A stretch of 64,000 bases of DNA from Mesorhizobium waimense (GTDB taxonomy: Bacteria; Pseudomonadota; Alphaproteobacteria; Rhizobiales; Rhizobiaceae), in the NCBI RefSeq assembly GCF_003601975.1, contig NZ_QZWZ01000002.1, forward strand, positions 62,001 through 126,000, given 5' to 3'. This document shows, piece after piece, positions 54,195 to 62,625 of the stretch. The translations under genes were made by a program, and so were the position numbers. Below the pieces are notes generated by a model. That model saw nothing but the letters and a program-made list of their open reading frames with translations, was not told where the DNA came from and did no database searches. The first letter of the stretch is position 1. The number at the start of each line of letters is the position of its first letter.

Positions 54195-55733
54195 ATGACC
54201 GAACCAAGACGCAAACGCGGCGCCGAGCGAACCAGCAACAGGGGCCCGGCCGCCATCCCGCAACTGCCGCTGAGACGGGTGACCAATCCCTATCCGCCGA
54301 TGGCCATGCTCTCGGCCGACCAGATCGAGGCGATACATGAAGCTGCGATGCACATTCTGGAAAATTTCGGCATCGAGGTAATGAGCCCGCGGGCGTTGTC
54401 GTTGTTCGAGAGGGCTGGGGCCAAGGTCGATCACGCGACGGCGAATGTCCGCATCGATCGCGGTATGGTCGAGGAAGCGCTGAAAACGACGCGCTCGAGT
54501 TATACGCTGACGCCACGCAACCCGGCCAACGCCGTCCATCTCGGCGGCAACACCATCAATTTCACGCTGGTCGCCGGGCCGCCCAATGTGCACGATATGG
54601 AACGCGGCCGCCGCGCCGGCAATTTGCGCGATTATTCCGACCTCACCCGGCTGGCGCAGCATTTCAACTGCATCCACATGCTTGGCAACCAGGTCTGCGC
54701 GCCGGTGGAGCTGCCGGCAAATTCCCGCCACCTCGACACCTACTTCACCAATCTGACGCTGACCGACAAGAGCTTCCATGTCTCGGCGATCGGGCGGGGC
54801 AGGGCGCTGGACGGCATCGAGATGATGGCGATCGCGCGGGGCTTGAGCCTTGACCAGATGCGCGACGACCCGGGCATCACCACCATCATCTCGGTCAACT
54901 CGCCGCGCCGCTTCGACGAGATGATGGCCGAAGGGCTGATGACGATGGCCGAGTTCGGCCAGTCTGTCGCGGTGACCCCGTTCACGCTGATGGGGGCAAT
55001 GAGCCCGGTCACGCTGGCCGGCGCGCTGGCGCAGCAGAATGCCGAGGCGCTGTTCGGCGTGGTGCTGACGCAGCTTGTGCGTGCCGGCGCACCGGTGATG
55101 TACGGCGCCTTCACTTCCAATGTCGACATGAAGTCGGGCGCACCGGCTTTCGGCACGCCGGAGAACACCAAGGCCAACATCGCGTCCGGACAACTGGCGC
55201 GACGCTACAATCTGCCTTACCGCACGACGCCGGGCTCAGCCTCTAACGCCGCCGACGCGCAAGGTGCCTATGAGACGCTGATGGCCCTGTGGGGCGCGGT
55301 GCTCGGCCACGGCAATCTCGTCTACCACGCTGCTGGCTGGCAGGAGGGCGGGCTGACGGCATCGTTCGAAAAGCTCATCATCGATGTCGAAATGATCCAG
55401 CACATGATGGAGTTTCTACGCCCGATCGTGGTCGATGAAGCCGAATTGGCAGTCGAGGCGCTGGGTGCGGTGCCGACCGGCGGCCATTTCTTCGGCGAGC
55501 CGCACACGCTGGAGCGCTACGCCACCGCCTTCTACCAGCCGATGCTGTCCAACTGGCAGAACTACGAGGCCTGGCAGGAGGCCGGCGGGCTCGACGCCAC
55601 GGCGCGTGCGACGCGACTGTGGAAGAAGGCATTGGAAGATTATGTCGAACCGGTGATGGATGTTGCCGTGCGCGAAGCGCTGGAGACCTATGTGGCCAAG
55701 CGCAAGGAAGCGATTGGGCAGGGCGAGCCGTGA
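54195..55733 (+). CDS. MttB-superfamily (trimethylamine methyltransferase-like) protein, non-pyrrolysine
   Basis: 512 residues with no in-frame amber codon, so it belongs to the non-pyrrolysine branch that includes glycine-betaine methyltransferase MtgB. Landmarks: DQIEAIHEAAMHILENFGIE near residue 42, GGNTINFTLVAGPPNVHDME near 118, MGAMSPVTLAGALAQQNAEA near 265 and MMEFLRPIVVDEAELAVEAL near 400. MtgB-type enzymes move a methyl group from a quaternary amine to a corrinoid protein; none is encoded in this window. The gene is followed 65 bases later by the DMGDH-like flavoprotein. The pair could remove methyl groups from a betaine in sequence. The ribosome site is weak. Confidence 0.88.
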   Translation: MTEPRRKRGAERTSNRGPAAIPQLPLRRVTNPYPPMAMLSADQIEAIHEAAMHILENFGIEVMSPRALSLFERAGAKVDHATANVRIDRGMVEEALKTTRSSYTLTPRNPANAVHLGGNTINFTLVAGPPNVHDMERGRRAGNLRDYSDLTRLAQHFNCIHMLGNQVCAPVELPANSRHLDTYFTNLTLTDKSFHVSAIGRGRALDGIEMMAIARGLSLDQMRDDPGITTIISVNSPRRFDEMMAEGLMTMAEFGQSVAVTPFTLMGAMSPVTLAGALAQQNAEALFGVVLTQLVRAGAPVMYGAFTSNVDMKSGAPAFGTPENTKANIASGQLARRYNLPYRTTPGSASNAADAQGAYETLMALWGAVLGHGNLVYHAAGWQEGGLTASFEKLIIDVEMIQHMMEFLRPIVVDEAELAVEALGAVPTGGHFFGEPHTLERYATAFYQPMLSNWQNYEAWQEAGGLDATARATRLWKKALEDYVEPVMDVAVREALETYVAKRKEAIGQGEP

Positions 55734-55798
55734 TGCACCGCTCCTCCCATCTCGATTCATATCATCCGTCCAACTCAATGAAATAACGAGAAGAACTC

Positions 55799-58240
55799 AT
55801 GAAGTCGCATGCAAAGGTCGTGGTCATTGGCGGCGGTGTCGTCGGATGTTCCGTGCTGTTCCACCTGGCCCGCCATGGCTGGACCGATGTCGTGCTTCTG
55901 GAGCGCGACGAGCTGACGTCCGGCTCGACCTGGCATGCGGCGGGCGGCATGCACACGATCAATGGCGATCCCAACGTCGCCAAGCTGCAGAAATACACGA
56001 TCTCGCTCTACAAGGAGATCGAGGAGCTGTCGGGGCAGGCGACCGGCGTGCACCTGACCGGCGGCGTGCTTCTGGCAGCCACCGAGGCGCGGCTTGACTG
56101 GCTGCGCGGCGTCGTTGCCAAGGGCCGCTATCTCGGCATCGACCTCGAGGAGATCTCTCCCAACGAGGCGGCTGAACTGATGCCGCTGCTCGATCCCAAG
56201 CAGTTCGTAGGTGCTGTCAGAAACAAGGAGGACGGCCATCTCGACCCGTCCGGCGTCACCCATGCCTATGCCAAGGCCGCGCGCAAGCTCGGCGCCGATG
56301 TCGAACGATTCACCAAAGTCGAGGACATCGTGCGGCGCCCCGACGGGATGTGGCGTGTCATCACCAACAAGGGCGAGGTGGTGGCCGAGCATGTCGTCAA
56401 TGCCGGCGGTCTGTGGGCGCGCGAGGTCGGCCGCATGGTCGGGCTCGAACTGCCGGTGCTCGCCATGGAGCACATGTACCTCATCACCGAGGACATGCCG
56501 GAGGTCGCCGCCTGGAACGCCAAGACCGGAACCGAGATCATCCACGCGGTCGATTTCGATGGCGAACTGTATCTGCGCCAGGAGCGCGGCGGCATGCTGA
56601 TGGGCACTTATGAAAAGGCCAACAAGCCGTGGTCCGAGTTCCAGACGCCGTGGAATTTCGGCCATGAACTGCTGGAGCCGGACATCGACCGCATCGCGCC
56701 GTCGCTGGAGGTCGGTTTCCGCCATTTCCCCGCCTTCCAGAACACCGGCATCAAGCAGATCATCAACGGGCCGTTCACCTTTGCACCTGACGGCAATCCG
56801 CTGGTCGGGCCGGTACGCGGCCTGCCGGGTTTTTGGGTCGCCTGCGGCGTCATGGCGGGATTCTCGCAGGGCGGCGGCGTCGGCCTGGCTTTGTCGAACT
56901 GGATGATCGAGGGCGATCCCGGCGCCGACATCTGGGCGATGGATGTTTCGCGCTATGGCGACTGGGCGACGATGGCCTATACCAATGCCAAGGTGCGCGA
57001 GAATTATTCGCGGCGCTTCTCGATCCGCTTCCCCAATGAGGAATTGCCGGCCGGGCGGCCGCTGAAGACGACGCCGGTCTACGACCTTTTGTCAGCCAGG
57101 GGCGCGCAGTGGGGTGTCTCCTATGGGCTAGAGGTGCCGCTCTGGTATGCGCCTGAAGGCGTCAAGGATGAGTTCTCGTGGCGGCGTTCGAGCGATTTTT
57201 CCCACGTCGCCCGCGAGGTCGCGTCGGTTCGTGGGAGCGTCGGCCTGGCGGAGATTTCGAACTTTGCCAAATACAAGGTCACGGGCGAGGGGGCGGCAAC
57301 GTGGCTCGACCGTATCCTTGCCTGCAAGCTGCCGAAACCCGGCCGCATGACGCTGGCGCCGATGCTGAAGGAGGACGGCAGGCTGATTGGCGATTTCACG
57401 CTCGCCAACCTCGGTGCCCCCAATTCCAATAGGGGCGAATGGTTCATCGCCGGCTCCGGCCTCGCCGAGCAGTACCACATGCGCTGGTTCGAGGCGCATC
57501 TTCCTGCCGACGGCTCGGTTCGCATCGAGGCGCTGGGGCAAAAACTCACGGGTCTCGCAATCGCCGGACCGAAGGTCCGAGAGATGCTGGCGAAAGTCAC
57601 CCGCGCGGATGTCTCCAATTCTGTTTTTCCCTTCATGGCAGTCGCGAAAATGGATATCGGCATGGCGCCATGCCTGGTGGGCCGTGTCAGCTATACCGGC
57701 GATCTCGGCTACGAGATGTGGGTGGCGCCGGAATATCAGCGCGCCGCGTTCCAGGCACTGATGGCGGCCGGCGAGGAATTCGGCATCGGCCTGTTCGGCT
57801 CGCGTGCGCTCAATGCGCTCAGGCTGGAGAAGAATTACGGCTCATGGGCGCGCGAATACCGGCCGATCTACGGACCGCTGGAGGCCGGGCTCGATCGCTT
57901 CGTCGCCTATGGCAAGGAGGCCGATTTCATCGGCAAGCAGGCGGCGCTTGCCGAGCGCAAGCAAGGCGGCAGGCTGCGTTTGCGAACCTTCATCGTCGAG
58001 GCCGACGATGCCGATGTCATCGGCGACGAGCCGATCTGGTTCGACGGCGCCGTGCGTGGTTGGGTCACTTCGGGCGGCTATGCGCATCATTCGAAAAAGT
58101 CCGTCGCCATCGGTTATGTGGCCAAGGAGATTGCCGACGAGAGCGACGGCTTCGAGATTGAATTGCTGGGCAAGCGCCATGCCGCACGCATGCAGCCTGT
58201 GCCGCTGTTCGATGCCAACTTCGAGCGGATGCGCGCCTGA
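55799..58240 (+). CDS. FAD-dependent dimethylglycine/sarcosine dehydrogenase-like protein with GcvT domains
   Basis: 813 residues. The N-terminal DAO domain begins VVVIGGGVVGCSVLFHLARH. H46 in SGSTWHAAGG is at the position that binds FAD covalently in dimethylglycine dehydrogenase. From about residue 420 it carries the GcvT aminomethyltransferase fold and its C-terminal barrel (EISNFAKYKVTGEGAATWLD; VGRVSYTGDLGYEMWV; FGSRALNALRLEKNYGSWAR). The family oxidises N-methyl groups and passes formaldehyde-level carbon to tetrahydrofolate. It fits downstream of the MttB-like enzyme. The exact substrate cannot be read from the sequence. Confidence 0.92.
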   Translation: MKSHAKVVVIGGGVVGCSVLFHLARHGWTDVVLLERDELTSGSTWHAAGGMHTINGDPNVAKLQKYTISLYKEIEELSGQATGVHLTGGVLLAATEARLDWLRGVVAKGRYLGIDLEEISPNEAAELMPLLDPKQFVGAVRNKEDGHLDPSGVTHAYAKAARKLGADVERFTKVEDIVRRPDGMWRVITNKGEVVAEHVVNAGGLWAREVGRMVGLELPVLAMEHMYLITEDMPEVAAWNAKTGTEIIHAVDFDGELYLRQERGGMLMGTYEKANKPWSEFQTPWNFGHELLEPDIDRIAPSLEVGFRHFPAFQNTGIKQIINGPFTFAPDGNPLVGPVRGLPGFWVACGVMAGFSQGGGVGLALSNWMIEGDPGADIWAMDVSRYGDWATMAYTNAKVRENYSRRFSIRFPNEELPAGRPLKTTPVYDLLSARGAQWGVSYGLEVPLWYAPEGVKDEFSWRRSSDFSHVAREVASVRGSVGLAEISNFAKYKVTGEGAATWLDRILACKLPKPGRMTLAPMLKEDGRLIGDFTLANLGAPNSNRGEWFIAGSGLAEQYHMRWFEAHLPADGSVRIEALGQKLTGLAIAGPKVREMLAKVTRADVSNSVFPFMAVAKMDIGMAPCLVGRVSYTGDLGYEMWVAPEYQRAAFQALMAAGEEFGIGLFGSRALNALRLEKNYGSWAREYRPIYGPLEAGLDRFVAYGKEADFIGKQAALAERKQGGRLRLRTFIVEADDADVIGDEPIWFDGAVRGWVTSGGYAHHSKKSVAIGYVAKEIADESDGFEIELLGKRHAARMQPVPLFDANFERMRA

Positions 58241-58267
58241 TCCAAGACGCGCATCTTCTCGGCCTGC

Positions 58268-58660
58268 TCAGGCGCTGCGGCGGTTGTCCAGCGCGAAGGC
58301 GCCGGCGCCGGCAAACACCAGGTAGAGGAAGATGAAGCAGAAGGAGATCGCCGCATCGCCGCCATTGTTGACCGGGAAGAAGTCGCGCGGCATGTGCGCC
58401 ATAAAATAGGCGATCGCCATCTCGCCGCAGAGCAGGAACGCCACCGGCCGGGTGAAAAGCCCAAGCGCCAGCAGGATGCCGCCGACGAATTCGAGGATGG
58501 CGGCGGTGAGCGTCAGCCCGGTCAAGGTGCCCGCATGCTCGCCGACCGGGAAATTGAACAGTTTTTGCGAGCCATGCTCGATGAACTGCAACGCCGTCAT
58601 GACGCGCAGCACGGCCAGAGCCTGTGGTTGAAATCTGGCGAGACCTTCAAAAAGCTTCAT
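58268..58660 (-). CDS. DoxX-family membrane protein
   Basis: 130 residues, four hydrophobic segments. Family signs are ALQFIEHGSQKLFNFP near residue 25, LEFVGGILLALGLFTRPVAF near 55 and AHMPRDFFPVNNGGDAAISF near 85. GGAG lies 6 bases before the ATG. DoxX-type proteins are linked to redox protection or quinone chemistry, but function here is unknown. It is convergent with the flavoprotein gene. Confidence 0.9.
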   Translation of the reverse strand: MKLFEGLARFQPQALAVLRVMTALQFIEHGSQKLFNFPVGEHAGTLTGLTLTAAILEFVGGILLALGLFTRPVAFLLCGEMAIAYFMAHMPRDFFPVNNGGDAAISFCFIFLYLVFAGAGAFALDNRRSA

Positions 58661-58794
58661 CTAAAACTCCATTTTTCGACCCATCCAGCCCGGCCATAGA
58701 TTATCGCCCGTTAATGGACCATTCACTTCCCACGGCCTGCCATCAACAATCGGTGATTGGAAATGTTCCCCAATCTGACCTCGTATTGCTCTCT

Positions 58795-58832
58795 CTATGG
58801 TTGCATTATTATCGCTATGGTTGTATTGATAT
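58795..58832. repeat. 20-base-period direct repeat upstream of the frameshifted secreted-protein gene
   Basis: CTATGGTTGCATTATTAT (58795-58812) and CTATGGTTGTATTGATAT (58815-58832) match at 16 of 18 bases with a 20-base period, about two helical turns. It sits 35 bases before the start at 58867, where a promoter or a tandem activator site would lie. Confidence 0.5.
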
Positions 58833-58866
58833 GTAGATATTCCAAACCAAGTGGGTCCCCTTTGCC

Positions 58867-59348
58867 ATGAAAAAAGTCGCCATCAGCCTATTCGCCATCC
58901 TTGCAGGCACCAGCGTCGCCATAGCCGACGACGCCGGCTGTGCAGCCTTCAAGTGGCCGGTGACGGGCGAGCAGGCGCTGTTTGCTGCAGCGCCGGCGGC
59001 ACGGCCAGGCGCGACGCTGGAGACCGAAGCGGCCGCCGACCTTTCTCTGGAACCGATCGACACTGCTACCTTCGAGGTTGCGCCTGAACGGCCTCTGGCG
59101 TTTGGCACCTTTGGCGCGACCGCCAGCCTGGTTGTACCGCCCGAAGGGACAATCAGGATAACCCTGTCCGACGAGGCCTGGATCGATGTCATTCAGGACG
59201 GCCATGCCATTTGGGCTTCAGCGGCGTAAAGACCTGCACGGGCATCCGCAAGAGCATGCGCTTCAAGCTGTCCGCCGGCCCGGCCACAATCCAGCTCAGC
59301 GGTGCCAAGCAGGCGAACCTCAAGGTCGCGGTGTTGTCGCCGGAGTAA
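58867..59348 (+). pseudogene. Secreted hypothetical protein with a C-terminal frameshift
   Basis: The first frame gives 120 residues with a signal peptide (KKVAISLFAILAGTSVAIAD) and stops at 59229. Near 59208-59215 a different frame takes over. It reads FSGVKTCTGIRKSMRFKLSA, continues through GPATIQLSGAKQANLKVAVL and ends SPE at 59348. Adding one base joins the two parts into a protein of about 160 residues with a beta-rich C-terminal half. No family is recognised. It is either a real loss of the C-terminus or a sequencing error. It is convergent with the VOC gene. Confidence 0.65.
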
Positions 59349-59391
59349 TCTCAAAGGGCATAGGGCCGGCGGGACGGCGCCCCCCCTCTGT

Positions 59392-59429
59392 CCTGCCGGA
59401 CATCTCCCCCGCTTGGGGGAGACTGGCAG
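59392..59429. repeat. Palindromic intergenic element
   Basis: TCTCCCCC (59403-59410) and GGGGGAGA (59415-59422) form a perfect 8-bp stem, extended by CTGCC/GGCAG outside it. The wording CTGCCGGACATCTCCCCC matches, from memory, a repeat common between genes in Mesorhizobium. It lies between convergent genes and may also end transcription. Confidence 0.55.
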
Positions 59430-59464
59430 TTGCTGCTGGTTTCGCCATTCTCGGCGCGACGCTG

Positions 59465-60241
59465 CTACCGAACCGGCGCCATCAGCGCGAAATGCGCGCC
59501 TTGCGGATCCTGGCACTGCACGATCCAGCTGCCGCCGGGAACCTCCATCGGGCCCATCAAGATCTTGCCGCCATTGTCGGTGACGCGCTTGGCCGCCGCA
59601 TCGATGGCTGGCACGTTGAAATAGAACTGCCACACCGGCACGGGGATCTGCTCGGGCTTGTTCATCATGCCGCCGCCGGATTCGGGGCCGGCCGCAAAAG
59701 TCTGGTAGATGCCCATCGGCCCCATATCCATGGCATCGCCCTTTTCCCAGCCGAACTGACCGGAATAGAAATCGAAGGCGGCCTTCCAGTCCGACGTATA
59801 GAGTTCGTGCCAGCCTATATGGCCGGGCGTGTTGGCCTGCACCGGCGGCTGGTCGGGGCCGTTCGGCTGCAGGAGCATGAAGGTAGCACCCTGCGGGTCG
59901 GCGACGACGGCAAAGCGGCCGACGCCCGGAATGTCATCGGGAGCGCGGTGAAGCTTGCCGCCGGCGTCCTTCAGCGATTGCGTCGCGGCATCGACGTCCT
60001 TGGTGTGAACATAGCCGAGCCAGGCCGGCGGCATGCCCATCTTGGCCGCGTCCTCCGGCAAGGTCATCAGCCCGCCGACGCCGCGCTCGCCGACATTCAT
60101 GACGATGTAACGCGGCATGCCGGGCGCCATGTCGAACGGCTGTGCGGTCCAGCCAACGACAGCAGTGTAGAAGGCCTCGGCGGCGTCGAGGTCGGTGGTC
60201 ATCAATTCATACCAGAAGAAGGGCATCGGGGATTTGGGCAT
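59465..60241 (-). CDS. VOC-family (glyoxalase/bleomycin-resistance fold) protein, two domains
   Basis: 258 residues from the ATG at 60241 (GAGGAG upstream). Two tandem VOC modules are seen: MPFFWYELMTTDLDAAEAFY near residue 6 with VVADPQGATFMLLQ near 112, and GHIGWHELYTSDWKAAFDFY near 140 with QCQDPQGAHFALMAPV at the end. The pattern matches a group of secondary-metabolite or stress-linked glyoxalase-like proteins without assigned reaction. Metal ligands are not certain. It diverges from the ChaC-like gene. Confidence 0.88.
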   Translation of the reverse strand: MPKSPMPFFWYELMTTDLDAAEAFYTAVVGWTAQPFDMAPGMPRYIVMNVGERGVGGLMTLPEDAAKMGMPPAWLGYVHTKDVDAATQSLKDAGGKLHRAPDDIPGVGRFAVVADPQGATFMLLQPNGPDQPPVQANTPGHIGWHELYTSDWKAAFDFYSGQFGWEKGDAMDMGPMGIYQTFAAGPESGGGMMNKPEQIPVPVWQFYFNVPAIDAAAKRVTDNGGKILMGPMEVPGGSWIVQCQDPQGAHFALMAPVR

Positions 60242-60417
60242 TGTCGGTCTCCTCACCGTTTCATGCATCGATCGCGGTCGATCCATCCTAGGACGATCCT
60301 CGCGACAGAAATCCGACATCTGGGCCAGAAATCGAGGACGGCAAGGGCGCCGTTGTTCCAGTCTTGCCTCCTTTGCGGTTTTCGCCTTTCCTTGTCCCAA
60401 CGAGGGGTTGTCGATCC

Positions 60418-61146
60418 ATGCGCCAGATGTCGCTCACGCCGGACCTTGTCGCACTGTGCCATCGGGAGGAGGTCGATCCTGGCCCTGATGGCAGTTGGAC
60501 TCAGTTGAACGATGACGATTTCCGGACTCTGGCCTTGCGTCTGTCCGGCGAAGCCGACGAGGGGCCATTGTGGGTTTTCGCCTATGGCTCGCTGATCTGG
60601 AAGCCGGCATTCGAATCCGTCGAGCGACAGCGTGCCACCGCCTTTGGCTGGCATCGCTCCTTCTGCCTCGACATGGTCCGTTGGCGCGGCAGCGTGGCGC
60701 AGCCGGGCCTGATGATGGCGCTCGAACGGGGCGGGCGATGCGATGGCGTGATCTACCGTCTGCCCGACGGTGAGAAGCCTGCGCAGATCGAAAGGCTGCT
60801 GCGACGTGAGATCGATGATCACGAGAGCATCGGCTCGGTGCGATGGGTTCCGGTGCGCACGGCGCAAAGGACGTTGCGGGCGCTGGGCTTCTGGGTCGGG
60901 GTGACCGGCAGGGGCACCTCGCTCAACCAGCCGCTGGAGACGGTGGCAAAGGTGCTGGCGCGCGCCTGCGGGCATGTCGGCTCCGGAGCGGAGTATCTCT
61001 ACAACACCGTCAGCCACCTCGAAGAATTCGGCATCCAGGACCGCAATCTTTGGCGACTGCAGCGACTGGTCGCGGACGAGATCAGGTCGATCCATGGCCA
61101 CGTTGAGACCGGTGCTCACTCCGCGTCGGCAGTTCCAATAACATGA
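60418..61146 (+). CDS. Gamma-glutamylcyclotransferase (ChaC-like)
   Basis: 242 residues from the ATG at 60418 (GAGGGG upstream). The ChaC substrate loop FAYGSLIWKPAFESVERQRA lies near residue 57, and AFGWHRSFCLDMVRWRGSVA and LEEFGIQDRNLWRLQRLVAD follow the family pattern. ChaC enzymes split glutathione into 5-oxoproline and Cys-Gly in the cytoplasm. The stop lies inside an AT-rich inverted repeat (61140-61162). It does not seem linked to its neighbours. Confidence 0.9.
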   Translation: MRQMSLTPDLVALCHREEVDPGPDGSWTQLNDDDFRTLALRLSGEADEGPLWVFAYGSLIWKPAFESVERQRATAFGWHRSFCLDMVRWRGSVAQPGLMMALERGGRCDGVIYRLPDGEKPAQIERLLRREIDDHESIGSVRWVPVRTAQRTLRALGFWVGVTGRGTSLNQPLETVAKVLARACGHVGSGAEYLYNTVSHLEEFGIQDRNLWRLQRLVADEIRSIHGHVETGAHSASAVPIT

Positions 61147-61162
61147 CTATAATTATCATGTT
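61140..61162. terminator. AT-rich inverted repeat at the end of the ChaC-like gene
   Basis: AACATGA (61140-61146) and TCATGTT (61156-61162) are perfect 7-base arms around CTATAATTA, followed by three more Ts. It contains the stop codon of the ChaC gene. It resembles a weak intrinsic terminator, though an operator is possible. Confidence 0.45.
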
Positions 61163-61195
61163 TTTATCGAAAGATTTCAGCAGCTTGGCCGAAAA

Positions 61196-61211
61196 TTGAC
61201 CAATTGATAAA
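61196..61211. promoter_or_regulatory. RutR-like operator upstream of pydX
   Basis: TTGACCAATTGATAAA matches the RutR consensus TTGACCANNTGGTCAA at 12 of 14 defined bases; the left half is perfect. RutR is the uracil-responsive TetR regulator of pyrimidine breakdown, and the site lies 49 bases before the first dihydropyrimidine dehydrogenase gene. The consensus is quoted from general knowledge. Confidence 0.65.
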
Positions 61212-61260
61212 AAAATAAAACGTGCTAGCCTTCCCCAAAACGAAAACAAGGGGAACCGGA

Positions 61261-62625
61261 ATGGCGACTGGTCATTTCAAGGAAGGCATCGCCGGCGGCC
61301 GGCTGTCATCCGAGCAATATGCCGACAATTTTTCCGATCTGCACCCGCCGCTCGATCATCACGAGGCGCTGGTCGAATCCGATCGCTGCTACTTCTGCTA
61401 CGATGCGCCGTGCATGAACGCATGCCCGACTTCGATCGACATCCCGCTGTTCATCCGCCAGATATCGACCGGCAATCCGATCGGCTCGGCCAAGACGATC
61501 TTCGACCAGAACATCCTGGGCGGCATGTGCGCTCGCGTCTGCCCGACCGAGACGCTCTGCGAAGAGGTCTGCGTGCGCGAGGTGGCGGAAGGCAAGCCGG
61601 TGCAGATCGGCCGCCTGCAGCGCTACGCCACCGATGTCGCCATGAGCGAGAACAAGCAATTTTATCCGCGCCCGGAGCCGACCGGAAGAACGGTTGCCGT
61701 GGTCGGCGCTGGGCCGGCGGGTCTGGCGGCCGCACACCGGCTCGCCCGCCATGGCCACGACGTGACCATTTTGGAAGCGCGGCCGAAGGCTGGCGGGCTC
61801 AATGAATATGGCATCGCCGCCTACAAGAGCGTCGACAATTTCGCCCAGGCCGAGGTCGATTATGTGACCTCGATCGGCGGCATCGACATCCAGAACGGCA
61901 AGGCGCTCGGCCGCGACTATCAGCTGTCGGATCTGATCCGCAATTACGACGCCGTGTTCCTCGGCATGGGGCTTGGCGGCGTCAACGCGCTGCGTGCCGA
62001 TGGCGAGGACGCGGACGGCGTGACCAATGCGGTCGAGTTCATCGCCGAGCTTCGCCAGGCCAGCGATCTTTCCGGCCTGCCGGTCGGCCGGCGTGTCGTC
62101 GTCATCGGCGGCGGTATGACGGCGATCGACGCCGCGGTGCAGTCGAAGCTGCTCGGTGCCGAGGAAGTGACGATCTGCTACCGGCGCGGCCAGGAGCATA
62201 TGAATGCCTCCGGCTTCGAGCAGGATCTGGCCGCTGCCAACGGCGTCACCATCCGCCACTGGCTGCAGCCGAAGCGCGTGATTGCCGAGGGCGGCAAGGT
62301 GTCGGGCATCGAACTCGAATACACGGCAATGAACGGCGACAAGCTCGCCGGCACCGGCGAGACGCTGACGCTTGTCGCAGACCAGGTGTTCAAGGCAATC
62401 GGCCAGAGTTTTGTCCCTGCCGCGCTCAACGGCAGCGGGGCATCGATCGAACTCGAAGCCGGCCGCATCAAGGTCGATGCCGAAGGCCGGACGTCGCTTG
62501 CGAAGGTCTGGGCCGGTGGCGACTGCATTTTCGGCGGTGACGACCTGACCGTCTCGGCCGTGGCGCAAGGCCGCGACGCGGCGGAATCGATCAACCGGGC
62601 ACTGACCTCGAACGGGAGGGCATGA
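61261..62625 (+). CDS. pydX: Dihydropyrimidine dehydrogenase, NAD(P)/FAD subunit (PreT/PydX)
   Basis: 454 residues from the ATG at 61261 (AAGGGG upstream; the frame is open from 61222). The N-terminal domain holds two 4Fe-4S sites (CYFCYDAPCMNACPTSIDIP near residue 44; MCARVCPTETLCEEVCV near 89). A glutamate-synthase-type flavoprotein follows (VAVVGAGPAGLAAAHRLARH near 146; VVVIGGGMTAIDAAVQSKLL near 280). It takes electrons from NAD(P)H for reduction of uracil and thymine by PydA, encoded next with an ATGA overlap. The RutR-like site upstream fits pyrimidine control. Confidence 0.92.
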   Translation: MATGHFKEGIAGGRLSSEQYADNFSDLHPPLDHHEALVESDRCYFCYDAPCMNACPTSIDIPLFIRQISTGNPIGSAKTIFDQNILGGMCARVCPTETLCEEVCVREVAEGKPVQIGRLQRYATDVAMSENKQFYPRPEPTGRTVAVVGAGPAGLAAAHRLARHGHDVTILEARPKAGGLNEYGIAAYKSVDNFAQAEVDYVTSIGGIDIQNGKALGRDYQLSDLIRNYDAVFLGMGLGGVNALRADGEDADGVTNAVEFIAELRQASDLSGLPVGRRVVVIGGGMTAIDAAVQSKLLGAEEVTICYRRGQEHMNASGFEQDLAAANGVTIRHWLQPKRVIAEGGKVSGIELEYTAMNGDKLAGTGETLTLVADQVFKAIGQSFVPAALNGSGASIELEAGRIKVDAEGRTSLAKVWAGGDCIFGGDDLTVSAVAQGRDAAESINRALTSNGRA

